64,000 nucleotides of DNA, from NCBI GenBank assembly GCA_015698045.1, contig BLAL01000045.1:62001-126000 (forward strand), in the 5' to 3' direction. Numbering within the stretch: the first letter of the stretch is position 1; the number at the start of each line of letters is the position of its first letter. The DNA is from Rhizophagus clarus. Its lineage: Eukaryota; Glomeromycota; Glomeromycetes; Glomerales; Glomeraceae. Positions 12,252-24,033 of the stretch are shown here, piece by piece. The translations under genes were made by a program, and so were the position numbers. The notes beneath the pieces were generated by a model. The model was not told the DNA's origin, did not search any database, and saw only the letters and a list, made by a program, of their open reading frames with translations.

Positions 12252-12794
12252 AAAAAAAAAGAGAGAAAAAAAAGCTTATTATATTATTATAAATATTTAT
12301 TTTATTAAAAAAAAAAAAAAATTCAGTTCTGTTGTCAAAGCAAATGGTTCCAACAGAGTTTTTAAATCACAAATCGTGAACAAACAATGTACCTACTTTA
12401 ACAAATATGGTATGAACAAATTTCCTTCCTTATTCGGTTTTTATTCATTCATAAAATTTTATATTTCAAAAAAATATATTTTCATACAGGTCGTTGCAAG
12501 GATGGTGATTTGTGTTCTTATAAGCATAATCCAAATAAGGTCGAGATTTGTAAAAAATGGCTTAAAGGAGCCGAATGTTCTGGCAAAAAGTGTTATCGTC
12601 AACATATTTTATCAGCCCATATAATCCCACATTGTAGTCATTTCGCAAAGGGAATGTGTCTTAAAGGTAGTGAATGTCGTTATACGCACGTAAAGGTCAG
12701 CAAACGAGCTGATTATTGTAAAGAATTTATGGTAGATGGCTTCTGTGATGCAGGCGAAAATTGTCGGAAGAAACATGAATGGGCAAATATATAG
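11904..12794 (+). CDS. ZC3H3/Smicl-like CCCH zinc-finger protein
   Basis: Three exons (11904-12181, 12327-12409, 12490-12794) join in frame to give 221 residues. The C-terminal half carries four tandem CCCH fingers starting at Cys114: C-x8-C-x5-C-x3-H, C-x8-C-x4-C-x3-H, C-x7-C-x5-C-x3-H and C-x8-C-x5-C-x3-H, ending within 5 residues of the C terminus. The spacing and linkers (HNPNKVEICKKWLKG, VSKRADYCKEF) resemble animal ZC3H3/Smicl and its fission-yeast relatives. Those proteins take part in polyadenylation-linked nuclear mRNA export and RNA surveillance; function here is by family. The N-terminal 110 residues are polar and unrecognised. Intron 1 contains an extreme A tract (about 12215-12320) and a weak donor (GTTTTT). 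An apparent poly-Lys open frame through that tract is only intron read-through. Confidence 0.82.
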
Positions 12795-13397
12795 AATCCG
12801 GAGTCCCTAATAGTTATGTCAAAACGATGAACCGAAACAACAAACGAATTCGAGAGATTGATCGATCCCTTGGAGAATTTTAGCCACTTCTTTTTTTATT
12901 TTATTTTATTTTATTTTATTTTACCTTTTTTTTTTTTTTTTTTGATTTTTATTGCTATTTTTATTGTACATAATTTTGTAAATAATGCATGATAAAAATT
13001 TATTGATTTGTGAAGATAAAATAAAAATAATAAATTATTAAAATAATCCTCGAAAGGGATCATGTGAAAGATCAGAAAAATTGGTAAATTAACCATTTTT
13101 AGGAAACGCCGGGGGAAGCAAATTTCAAAAGTATTAAAATACTAGTCCAAATCGTTCAAATTTTCGATTTACTATAAACAAAGTAGATCTGTACACATTC
13201 AAATTCGGATATTCATCAATTTGAATGGTTTTACTAAAATATTTGTTTCACTGTAGAGTATCTATTACCCAATTTTGATTAATGCATGTAAATTATATAA
13301 ACGAACAATAAAATTTCAGTATTACTTATCGGTTCTTTTACCTAAAAAAAAAATTTCTTTATATTTTTTTTTATTCTACTCCCTTTTTACATATACA
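12795..13397. other. Intergenic region with TTTTA microsatellite
   Basis: A TTTTA repeat and T tract at 12890-12945 follow the zinc-finger gene. The rest is AT-rich with no supported gene. An open frame extending upstream of 13398 is continuous with the next gene, but I chose the internal Met (see that gene). Confidence 0.5.
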
Positions 13398-16300
13398 ATG
13401 GCAACATTTAAAGAGACCTCGTCACTTAATCAAACCGGTAAAAATGAAGAACTAAATCCTAAAGAAGCTTCAAAACTTAGGGTGAATAAAGTTTCAAATG
13501 TCCTTTCCGCGGCACGTATGTTTGAAACTATGGCAGCCCCTTCCATAAAAGATAAACTGGCAAAGTTTGAAAATAAAGGACAAAAAAACAATGAAATTTC
13601 AACAAATTTTGAACGTAAAAATACTATTAAAGGATTTGAAACAAACATAAATAAAAAAAGTAACATTTCTTCAAACTTTGAAAAAAAGTCCAATAATTCA
13701 CCGTCTATTTTAAATAAAGATAATAAAAATAATATTGCCATTGATAAAAAATCCACCACCTCTTCTTCTATCACTGAAAAAAAAAATCCTACCACCATTA
13801 ATATGAATAATACTGATAATACCATGACCACTAATACCGATAAAATTAGCCCTAATACCATTATTACCGATAACAAAGATTTAATTAAAAAAGATTCTGC
13901 TATTGACCTGATGAAAAATTCAACTTCAGAACAACCTCCACCCACTAATGCTGCCGCGGCTATTGCATTGTTGGCTTCTCGTATCTCTGCTTTAGAGGAC
14001 GAGTTAGAAACTGTAGGAAAGGAGATGGTAGATAATGTAAAAAGGGAAATAGAACTGGATGTAGAATTAGACACAAAATTAAATAAAAAAAAGGAAGAGA
14101 TAGAGACTGTTACAGAACCTATACAGGACAAATTAACTCAGCTTGATGCTGAACTAGCCCAATATGATAAGTATAGAGTTAATGATGATAGTGATTATAA
14201 TAATAAACGATCATCTTCTGATACAAAATCTTCAAGAGAACATTCGGATTATTTTTCGGAAGCGGGTACTCCTACAACTTATACAACTTATAACTCATCA
14301 TCAGACATTTATAGTTCTTCAAAGTCATTATCCCGAAATTCTCCTACCGATTTTTCGAAGTCGGATAATGGAAAATATTCCGGTGGGGGAAATGGAAGTT
14401 TTCAAGATGATAACAGTAGTGTTAGCAGTATAACATCATCTACTTTTTCTCGTTCTCGAGTACCATCATATGAAACAAATCGTAGTATATATAGTACTGA
14501 GATGGACTCTTCAGAATCTTCGAAGGCTCAATTAGAGAAAAAGTATAATGAAGACCTAGAAAAAGCAAGACAAGAATTAGCGGATGAATTAGAAAAGACG
14601 AAAAATAAACATTGGAGTGAATTAGAGAGGACAAGGAAAGAGCTTTTGGAGCAATACAAGTGGAATGAAGAAAAAATTCGTATGGAATTAACTAATTTAC
14701 ATAAATCTGAAAAGGAAGAATTGAAGAGAAATTATGATGCTGAAAAGGTTAAGATAGGGATGGAAATAGAGGCATTAACGAAATTAAAAGAACGAACTGA
14801 AAAGGAATTATTAGAATTCAAAGAACGTTTTGAAAATGAAAAACAAACTATAATACAAGAATATGAGAGAGAAAAAGGTCTATTAAGGGAAGAACATGAA
14901 AAACAATTAAATAACGTTTCAAGATTGCAAGATGATGCTCAATCAACAATAAATGAAATAAGAAAACAAAATGAGATTGAAAAAAGGGAGTTAGAGGGTA
15001 GGTTAGAAAGAGCTCATCAATCTGAAAGGGAACAGCTTTTAGCAGAAATAAAGCAAAAGGAAGAATCTGAAGCTAATTTGCGACAATATAAGAAAGATAC
15101 TGAAGCTACTTTGAATGAATTAAAAAGACAACTTTCATTGCTTGGAGCTTTAGCACAACAGAAGGAAGAAACTGAGTCTAAGTTGAGTAAATTAGACAAA
15201 GAACACTCGCGTACTCTTGAAGAATTGCAAACTCATATTAGGAAGAAGGAGGATGCTGAAAATACACTCGCTCAATTCCAGCAAGAAAAAGAAAAGATTA
15301 TCCAAGGTCTTAAAAATGAATTATATAATAAAGAAAATGCAGCATCTGCATCGGATGAGTTGCGTGATCAACTTAACGATGCTAATGATGAGATATCTAA
15401 ATTGCGTCTGGAATTGTCCAATCGTGATTCAGATATCAACAAAGTTAATGAACGCTATGAAACATTAGAAAATTTAATATCGGATAAAAAAGAACAAATT
15501 CAAAGATTAGAACGTCAGGTCCAAATAGAGAAAGATGAAAAAAATAGAGAGATTCGTGAATTGAAAATTTTCCATCAAAGGGATCTTGAAGAAGCAGTTT
15601 CTACACTACGTACAGAATTAATGTCTTCACATAGTCAAGCTCTTGAAAAACTTCGAGAACAACTTACTAATGAACATAAAGAACAAGAGCGTTTTATTAG
15701 ACAAGAAATGCAAAGAAATCAATCTAACGAATTTGAGTCAATACAGTCACGTATGAAAGAAGAGCATGAAGCCAAAATTGCTGAATTAACACGCAATAAT
15801 GAGACCCTTGAACGCAAACTTACTGAAAATGCTGTATCTGTTAAACTTATCGATGATGCTAATCGTCGTTTGGAAATCACGGAAGCATCATATTCAGAGC
15901 TTAATACGAAACACCAGCAGTTTGTTCAAAAAAATTTGCAAATGTCAACTGATCTCATTAGTTTACGCCATAAGGTTGAAGAACTTGAACAAAAAAATGA
16001 GACATTAGTAAAAGAAAAGAATTCTGAACAAGAAATTTTTAATTCAGAGAATCGACAATTAACTTCAGATTTAGATAATGCCAAAGAAGAAGTACAACGT
16101 CTACATGAGGAGGGTTTATCACTCAAAAGTGAAGTTAAAGAATTAGAAGGAGAACGTAATAAATTAGCTGGTGTTATATCAATCATGAAGGAAGAGTGGG
16201 AGAAACAGTATAAAAATTTAAAAGAAAAATTTCAACAGTCAGAAGTGGAAAGGATTGATTTACTTTCTCAAGTAACAGATTTACAGGAAGAAAATCTTAA

Positions 16301-17838
16301 ATTGAAAGAGGCAGCAGAAAATGGAGATAAACAGAAAGATGCTTTATCAAAAGTTTTGGAAGAACATCAAAGTGGAATGCAAACTCTAATGAAAAATATG
16401 GCTTCTGAACGTGAAGCATGGCGACAAAAAGAAGCCGACCTTATTACAAATCATGAGTCTATGGAATCTGAATTTAAACAAAAGGGTGCTGAGTTAAATA
16501 TTATTCGTGAAGAATTAGATATAGCTCGCTCTGAAAGGCAGACAATGAAGCAAAAATTAATTGATGTTGGTAAAGAAAAAGTTGCAGCAGATTTAAAAGT
16601 ACGCGAATTGGAAATTGAGAAGAAAAAAATAGAAGGCGACTTGTCAAAGATTTCAGAGGAAAAGAGTAGGCTATCAAGTCAGCTCACAGATGCCAGAAAA
16701 CAGTTGGATAGACTAAAGGAACAATTTAAAGATTTAAAAGATGAAGAAGAATCGCGTATCCTTCGCCTTACTAAGGAAAAAGAAGAATTAGAAGACAAAT
16801 TGTCCAGTATTTCTAGTACACATAGCGAAGAACTTAAAACTAAGTTAAATAAGATCGAAATTGAGTATGAGAAGAAAGAAATGGAAATTTGCCAACTTGA
16901 AACGAGCAAAAGACAATTACAAACTCGTATTGAAGGTCTTGAAGCGTCAACGAATCGTCTTACAATAAAATTGAGAGCAGCTGAGTCAGATGCTGAACAG
17001 ACTAAACGAAACGCTGATATTCAAGCACGTGAACTTCAAAATCGTCTTGCAGACTCACAAGTTGAAATCGAAGAACTTCATACACAAGTAACAGATCTTC
17101 GACAAAAACTTATCGAGAAAGAGCATATTGTAGAAACTCATAATAGACAATCTGCAAATAAGGATGATACAAGACTTTCCAATGCTACACTGACTATTAC
17201 GACTCTTAATAAACAGATAGAAAAATACAAGGTATCACAAGATGTACTTGAAGAGCAAATCGCATCACTTAATAAGAAGCTTTCTGATGCTGACGGTAAA
17301 GCTGATAAGTCTATTGCACAGGCCGAAAAAACTATATTGTTGCTTCGTAATGAACTTGATACAATTCGAAAGGAGCACACCCAAGAAAAAAATCAACTTA
17401 AGAAGCAACAAGAGGAAGAAGTTGCAAACCTGACCAAAACAATGCAAATGCGGTTAGAATCCATAGAAAAACGGCAGCGTAACCTTTCAACCAATGATGG
17501 AAACATTGGTTCAGGTAAATTGAACGATTTGGAACAAAAAGTTAAAGAACTTGAAGTTTTATTAAAAAAATCACAAGGAGAATATGATCGGTTGAATGAG
17601 ACACTTGCACAAGTTCAAATGAAATATTTAGATGCAATAAATGATAAGGATCAGTTGACGCATGAAAAGCGTGAGGTTGACAGAAGGTTTAGGACTTTGG
17701 AAGTTCAATATCAAGAGGTAAATAAAGGTTTAATTTATGTGATTTTTTTATTATTCATACTTTGACGTATATTTAACGTTTTATTAATAGGTCTTGCAAA
17801 AGAATATGGATTTAGCCATTCAATTGAGTTCGAAATAG
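13398..17838 (+). CDS. Giant coiled-coil protein (1455 residues)
   Basis: One long exon (13398-17717) is followed by a 73-bp intron and a 16-codon exon (17791-17838). I start at ATG 13398 because the frame upstream (from 13275) encodes a hydrophobic, AT-driven stretch unlike the rest and lies in the T-rich leader. Residues 1-190 are low complexity (Asn/Ser/Lys/Thr). A short coiled coil lies at about 195-255, followed by a Ser/Tyr-rich linker (about 255-370). From about 375 to the end there is an almost uninterrupted heptad coiled coil rich in Glu, Lys, Gln and Leu, as in myosin tails, golgins, CLIP/TACC-like or spindle-pole scaffolds. No motor head, CAP-Gly, GRIP or kinase domain is visible, so the specific family cannot be named. 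A cytoskeletal or membrane-tether scaffold is inferred. The short last exon (ending AIQLSSK) continues the coil. Confidence 0.85.
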
Positions 17839-18149
17839 GACAAATTTAGATCTGAAAAATTTTTGTTTCATAACTTCTGCATTCTATAATGACCAATTAA
17901 TACAATTAATACAGTTTATTTAATATTTATTTTATTATAATTTCTAAAAAAAAATCCGACCATAACCATATCTTTATACATTTATCATAACTATTAATCT
18001 TTATTTTGTAAAATTTAAGGTTTGGCAATTAAGAAATTTAAAATGGTTTATAAATAATTACTTGTACTTAATAATAATTAAATTTTGATAGACATTAATA
18101 TAATTATAAATTACTAGATAAATAAAAAAGACTTATTTAAAATTGTAAT
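17839..18149. other. Convergent 3' intergenic spacer
   Basis: About 310 bp of AT-rich sequence between the 3' ends of the coiled-coil gene (plus) and the F-box/JmjC gene (minus). Nothing else is seen. Confidence 0.5.
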
Positions 18150-21100
18150 TTAGACAATTCCCCAAACTAAATCTTCAACATCCTCCCAATTTTTACATTC
18201 TCTAATATTAGGTAGACAGCCAATCAAATATTTTACAGCACCTTCAAATTCCCATAAAAGCGTATACCACATTGCTCTTCTTTTAAACATCCTCATTGAA
18301 ATTTTTTGTGTGTTTCCTATTTCATCATTATTATATTTTTCTAAAAATCTTTTTAGCAATAATTTTGAACATCCTAATACCGAAATATAAATAGGTATCA
18401 AATCAAATAATGGATCACCTCCATATAATTGTGAATCACCTAAATCAATAATTGTAGTAGGAGTCCAATGACCCGTTAATTCATCTTCGTCTAAATAATT
18501 ATGAATATTATCTTGATAATTAGATGTTTCCTCAGATGATGTGATGATTCCTAAAATATTTTCAGCGTTCAAATCACCATGTAATATTCCTGCAAATGGA
18601 CCATCAAGTTCTGGGTTATACAATTCAAGTGGTGATGATGGTAAATATGAAGAAATTTGCGAAATTAATTGTGGTGAAAATATCAACCATTCGGAATGAA
18701 CTTTTGATGCACGTGATAGTTGACGAGAAATAAATTTATGAAATGGATGTAAGGATGATTGTTCAGCAGTTTTTAAATCTAATGTCATACTTTCCTCTGC
18801 AATAGAAATAGATGGTAAACTATGTAAAGCTAAAAAGGACAAATAAGTTAATTAAATTATAGATCTTATAATGTAAAATAAAGTTATGAACAATCCGAAT
18901 ATCCCGACTTTTACCGTTAAGAATTTCAGCAGAAAAGTCGGTCACTTCATTCCATTTTACTATTCCTCTCTCTCCGTCCACATCTACTTCTTCACTGGGG
19001 CCCAAGCCTCCTCCTGCAATCACTTCGGCGAGACTCACTCCGCTATCAGCAGTGGCTTCGGTCACAAGATATGGCCATCTATAGTTCCTCTCACTGCTTT
19101 CATCAAAAAGATAACCCGATCCTATAAGTTTGGGGAAATATCTCGTATATTTCTCGGAAATGTGATTAGTGATTAGAGAATATGCCCTACTCTCCGCATA
19201 AAATGTTTTGACTCCATTAAATAAATGGGAGTAGAATTTTATCACAGCTGTAGAATTTCGAAAAACCTAATATTTTATAATAAGTGTTTAATATAAAGCT
19301 CAAATATTATCAATCAAGATTAAACCAAAATGGATGTAGTGTTACGATCTATAATCCGTCAATTCGAAATGACCATCACGGATATACTTGCCGCCCATTC
19401 CTCAAAAAGGAAATTTAAACAATGAGATCGACATTAAATCATTGTCTAAATTTCCTTTTTTGGGGAATGGGCGGCAAGTATAATCACGGATTGACAGATG
19501 CCAATAGTATGTCACGTGACATAGCCTCAATTATGTTACACAAACTCTTAATTCTGGTAAGCTTGACCCGAATTACTCTAGATTCGTCAATTCGTGATGA
19601 TCATCCGGATCCATTTGAACCGGATATCCGTTAAATTATCCGATCGGACACTAAATGAATGTACTTACCGGATTTTGTCCGTGTGAAATGACCTTTATAG
19701 GTACATTCTCGTCCAGCCCACATCTTCTTAATACTTCAATTACTCTAGGTTGCCAAATTCTTAAATCACGGAACCCTTCAAGAAAATCCAGCTTGGAAGA
19801 AAACCCTTCTTCTTTTATAACTTTATCGTCAGTATGATCTGAAAATATAGATATTCTGCGTGTTATGAATGGTTCAAGATTAGGATAAGCCTTTATCATC
19901 TTTTCATGGAAAGCTTCCCACACCTAATTAAGGTAGAAAATTATAATTTAACGTTGAAGTTCAATGAGTCAAATTTCAAGACTATTGTATACATGCTTTG
20001 TATCTATCTTTTTCACCAATCAAGGATTCACAAACGTGTTCGAGATTATGAATATTAGCAAAGTTTTGAGTAACTGCAACAGTATCATCAAGATTAAGGA
20101 CCTAAAAATATAAGCAAATAAATTGAATTAAAGGTAAAAAAGGTTGATACCTGCAAAAAAAAAAAAAAAACTAATCACCATATGCCACCAACCACTATAA
20201 ATCGTCAACCAAGAAAAGAAGACTGTTAATATAAAGAATGCATTAAAGTCATATAATTTCGCGCAATAACTTGTATGATTATGATTTACCTTGGAATAAA
20301 AATAGTTTGTCTAAAATTATTAAAAACAAAATAAATATCACAATTAAATTTTAGTATTAATAAAAATTAGATCGTGTTAAAGATATAAGTAATTACCCAG
20401 GCTCCTGTATAATCTCGAGCGGGCGCATTTCTGGCGTTAATTGAGGATAAACTTCAAGATACCAAAATAATGAAGTTGCTGAATCCTTAGTATTTTCAAG
20501 TACATCTGTACTATAAAGTGACTGATGACCATTAGTACCAGTTCGAGATATGCTTAAGCCTAAAAGTACATATAAATCAGAATTTTCCGTTAGCAAGAAT
20601 GGAAGCAAAAGGAGTAGTTCCGAGAAGATCTGAAGTACCCCGAAGAAGGCAATGAGTAAGCTGGTTTAAATTCAATATCTACCTGGAGGGAAAACGTGTG
20701 GCGGATACCTAAGAATTAAAAAAGAGTTAAATTTAATTAAATCTGACAAAATATATCTCTGTTGAAATCTAAACATACAACGCCCAACGTTTTCTCCCCT
20801 CAATAGTTGTATTCCAAGCTATTCGAAAAAAGAGATTGCAAGATTTGAGTACAAAAAATCAAAAAACAATCTGCATGACGCTCTCATCATCATGATATAA
20901 ACTAGATGTCTAACCTGACGTCCCAGCAGGATCAACATGCCATGATGCGCCTATAAAAGAAGATTTATAAACTTATTCCCTGCAAAGAACGAAATTCGAT
21001 GAATAAAAAAAAAAATAAATTTTTACCCGATCTTGCAGGACCAATTATAATCCACCGATACGGTGGTCTTTTATCTGATAAAAGAGAAAAGAAATCTTCT

Positions 21101-22117
21101 TGAAAGTATTTTGGCACTTCGTACGCTCCAGCCATTTCCAAATCTCTATCGGCGAAATTAGCATCAAAAATATACAAAGGCGTTTCATCATGTTGCATGC
21201 GTATATAACGTGCATATGATTCCAGAGACATCGATAAATATCGATGTTTTCCACCCCTTTCATTAGCTACACGGAATACGGTTTTTCCATACTTTAAGAA
21301 AATCAACCCATAAATTAACAATCATTCTAAAGTACGAAAAATGTATAAAATCAAAATTAGATAATAAGTAAAAATTTATGATAAAAACCTTATTCAATAT
21401 ATTTTCCCATTTCCAATCGGTCCAAGCTTTCCATCTTTCGACTCCATTATTCTTTATCAAAACAGGTACAGACTGTGCATCATATAAACTCTCAAATTTT
21501 TCTTTTGTCAATTCCACACCATTTTCTATAGGAATTTGAGAATCTGACGAAGTCCCAGGTGTTGGTATAAAATTGATAAGCAACATATTACACCGACACC
21601 ATTTTGCATATAAATAATGACTATGCTTTATAATTTCTACGAAATAAGTAATAATTGATTATAAAATTGGTAGAAATAGCATTAGTACTTCAATGTGATT
21701 ATATTTACCGGAGAATTGTAAAAGCCGACATAATGGATGTGCCCAAACTTTTTCTTTTTCCTCTCGTTCGCTCAACATAGTTGGGAATAAATAAGTGAGT
21801 AACCAAGTTCCACGAAATAAAAAGTTTTGCATAATTTCACGGTTATCGCCCCATTTATCCAAACAATGTTTCTTCCAGAGTTGATCATCGCGAGAAAATA
21901 CATAAAAGAAACGAGATACTCGAGCACAATGAGCCAAATCCTTTCGTTAATGAAACAAAAGAAATTTTCGATTAAAATAATATTTTACCGTAAATATGTT
22001 TATTGAAAATGTGAAGTGTATAAAAACCAGATCTGATAATTGTGCCAAAATACGCTCTGAAAATATATCATCTGGAATAACATGAATGGTTCCCAGGCCT
22101 CTTGTTCGAGAATCCAT
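18150..22117 (-). CDS. F-box/JmjC/APH-fold fusion protein (JMJ21/JMJD6-like)
   Basis: Fourteen exons on the minus strand join in frame: 22117-22028, 21940-21709, 21636-21389, 21291-21027, 20950-20915, 20818-20779, 20708-20683, 20559-20397, 20310-20290, 20194-20179, 20101-19997, 19923-19669, 19266-18915 and 18829-18150. They give 842 residues. An F-box lies at about residues 14-55. A JmjC domain (about 110-400) has the iron ligands His283 and Asp285 in WHVDP and the third His378 in GWWHM. A phosphotransferase (APH/choline-kinase-like) domain fills about 500-842, with catalytic-loop HGDLNAEN (Asp702) and metal-binding IDLGD (Asp745). The same three-domain order occurs in plant JMJ21 (At1g78280 type). 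JMJD6-family enzymes are 2-oxoglutarate oxygenases; the F-box suggests an SCF role. Substrates are unknown. Exons 9 and 10 are only 21 and 16 nt. The exon 11 donor appears to be GC and is less certain. Intron 12 carries a MITE. Confidence 0.85.
19383..19482. mobile_element. 100-bp hairpin MITE in an intron, 8-bp TSD
   Basis: The two halves are near-perfect inverted repeats starting TATACTTGCCGCCCATTCC; arms are about 43 bp around a short centre. The element is flanked by the direct repeat ATCACGGA (19375-19382 and 19483-19490). TIRs plus an 8-bp TSD fit a hAT-type non-autonomous element. It sits inside the 402-bp intron 12 (19267-19668) of the F-box/JmjC/APH gene and explains why that intron is far longer than its neighbours. 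Confidence 0.85.
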
Positions 22118-22725
22118 TTGTGTAAATTACAACTAAACGAAACAAGAAAAGAAAATATGAATTTAAAACCATTGCATTCGTATGCAACGTTTGTAAATTT
22201 AATTACAAAATAAATTAATACAAACTCAAATTGGAGTCTCAATACCCGTGAAGGACACAACTTCCGATCTATAATGAAAAAAAATAAAGGATAAATAAGA
22301 TTCAATTCTAAATAACTACAAATAAACTACAGTACTTAAATGTATCTTCAGAGAAAGAAGTTGTTCACATATCACAACATCCTTGCGTATTTACACCAGG
22401 CATGTGCCGCACAAGATGGTATTCGAACGCAAATTACCAAAATATGCAATCATCATATGAAACTAATTTTATATTATTTAATAGAAATCAAACTTACAAT
22501 ATACCAAAGAATTTTTTAAAGCCGATTTACAGATGATCAATAAATTTGAATTTATAACCAAGATTATCCATTATCCATAAAGGTTTACTGTATCACCAAA
22601 TTTGCTTCATCAAATCAAAAGTCGTCAACAAAGAAAAACAAGTACTGCAAACAAATGATTAGAATTTTTTTTCTTTACAACCAATATAAGCATACATTCT
22701 TTTTAAAACAACGGTTCTCTGAAAT
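22118..22725. other. Divergent upstream region with possible 5' UTR introns
   Basis: About 600 bp between divergent starts (22117 minus, 22726 plus). On the minus strand there are intron-like signals (an acceptor ending GTTTAG near 22135, a possible short leader exon around 22225-22268) that may reflect a spliced 5' UTR of the F-box gene. No coding capacity is supported. This is inference from splice-like sequence only. Confidence 0.35.
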
Positions 22726-23801
22726 ATGTCTTCAAAGAATCGTTTTATTATTTTTAGTTTTTCTGTTTTCCTTTTGATCCTAGTGTTCTCCTCATATGTA
22801 AAAGCCTGGGATAATGGTATGTACTTTTTCGATAAGGTTCGTGTCATGGTTATAGTTGGTAATATTTTTTCACTATTTATTAATGCGATTTGCGTATTTA
22901 ATGTTTTTAGAGGATCATGAAATATTTACACTTGTAGACGATTTAGAGGCTTTTGAAGGAGATGATGTAAATTTTTATTCTTGGCTTGGTTTAGAACCTA
23001 CAGCTACAGAAGAAGATATTAATAAAGCATATAGAAAATTATCACTTGCAGTACAGTAAGTTAAGCTTCGATGATCATTATACATAACACGGGGTGAATT
23101 ACAACTTTTATTAATTTAATATCTATTTCTCTTTATTTAGTCCTGATAAAAATCCTGATGCTAAAAGTAAAGAAAGATTCGCACTATTAGGCGCAATTAA
23201 AAAGATTCTACGTAATCCAGACATGAGAAAACGTTACAATTTCTTTTTAAAAAATGGTGTACCAAAATGGCGTGGTACTGGATATTATTATAGTCGATAT
23301 AGACCCGGATTGGGAACAGTTTTAATAGGATTATTAGTAGTAGGATCATTTTTACATTACATTATAATGTGGGTCAATTACTTTCAAGATAAAAGTAGGA
23401 TTCGATATTATATAAAAGAATCGAGAGAAATTGCTTGGGGCAAAAGAATGAAAAAGCAACAAACGAAAAAGCGCGTCTTCGTAAACGATTTACCATTTAT
23501 GGTCGAAGGTGATCATGTTTCTTTCTTAGCTGATGACGGAGGAGAATATGTGTTAAATGAAGAAACAGTTGTTCGACCAAAAATCACTGATGTAATGATT
23601 TTCGTGTTACCTGGATGGTTCTATAACAATGTTAAAAAACAATTTTCTGCGAAAAAATCTAATTCTTTAGTAAATTCTAGATATGAGAAAGAAGGTTTCA
23701 GCAGCGATGATGAGCGAGATGAGGTTGACGATAATCTTAGGAACAAGACAAAAAGACGTAGAGGCGGGAATAAAAGGCAAAACAGTAAACTGAAATCATA
23801 G
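22726..23801 (+). CDS. ERJ5: ER membrane J-domain protein (Erj5/ERdj1-like)
   Basis: Three exons (22726-22816, 22911-23055, 23141-23801) give 298 residues. An N-terminal hydrophobic segment (about 8-27) ending in AWDN is a signal peptide or anchor. A J domain follows at about 50-115, with the HPD motif that stimulates Hsp70 ATPase at residues 79-81, formed exactly across the second intron. A transmembrane helix lies at about 130-155 (GLGTVLIGLLVVGSFLHYII), followed by a charged tail ending in KRRRGGNKRQNSK. This order matches fungal Erj5, an ER J protein that supports BiP/Kar2 in the lumen while its basic tail faces the cytosol. Length also agrees (yeast Erj5 is about 295). The convergent neighbour is 232 bp downstream. 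Confidence 0.88.
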
Positions 23802-24033
23802 GTCAATTATTTTGTTAGATTACTAATTCTAGATCTAATTACCGACATTAATTATGTTTAACTTGAATTAATTTAGTATAAACATTTTTTTTTTTTGTGG
23901 GTTACTTTCATTAAAAATAGATTTTGCTAATAATTATAATAAATACGACAAATAAAAACAAAATTTGATGAGCAGGCCTTATAATTTTTATCATTTTTGT
24001 GATACTTACAAAATACAATACAATGTTACAATA

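Noticed and set aside
12133-12624. 163-codon frame with a poly-Lys run
   Set aside because: It reads through the poly-A intron of the CCCH gene and uses the wrong frame of exons 2 and 3.
13275-13397. 41-residue upstream extension of the coiled-coil gene
   Set aside because: Hydrophobic, T-tract-derived sequence unlike the rest of the protein; the Met at 13398 is the better start.
13430-14131. 233-codon antisense frame
   Set aside because: Shadow of the low-complexity N-terminus of the coiled-coil gene; Ser/Phe/Leu-rich as expected from an antisense reading.
18886-19176. 96-codon plus-strand frame
   Set aside because: Antisense to exon 13 of the F-box/JmjC gene, which has family support.
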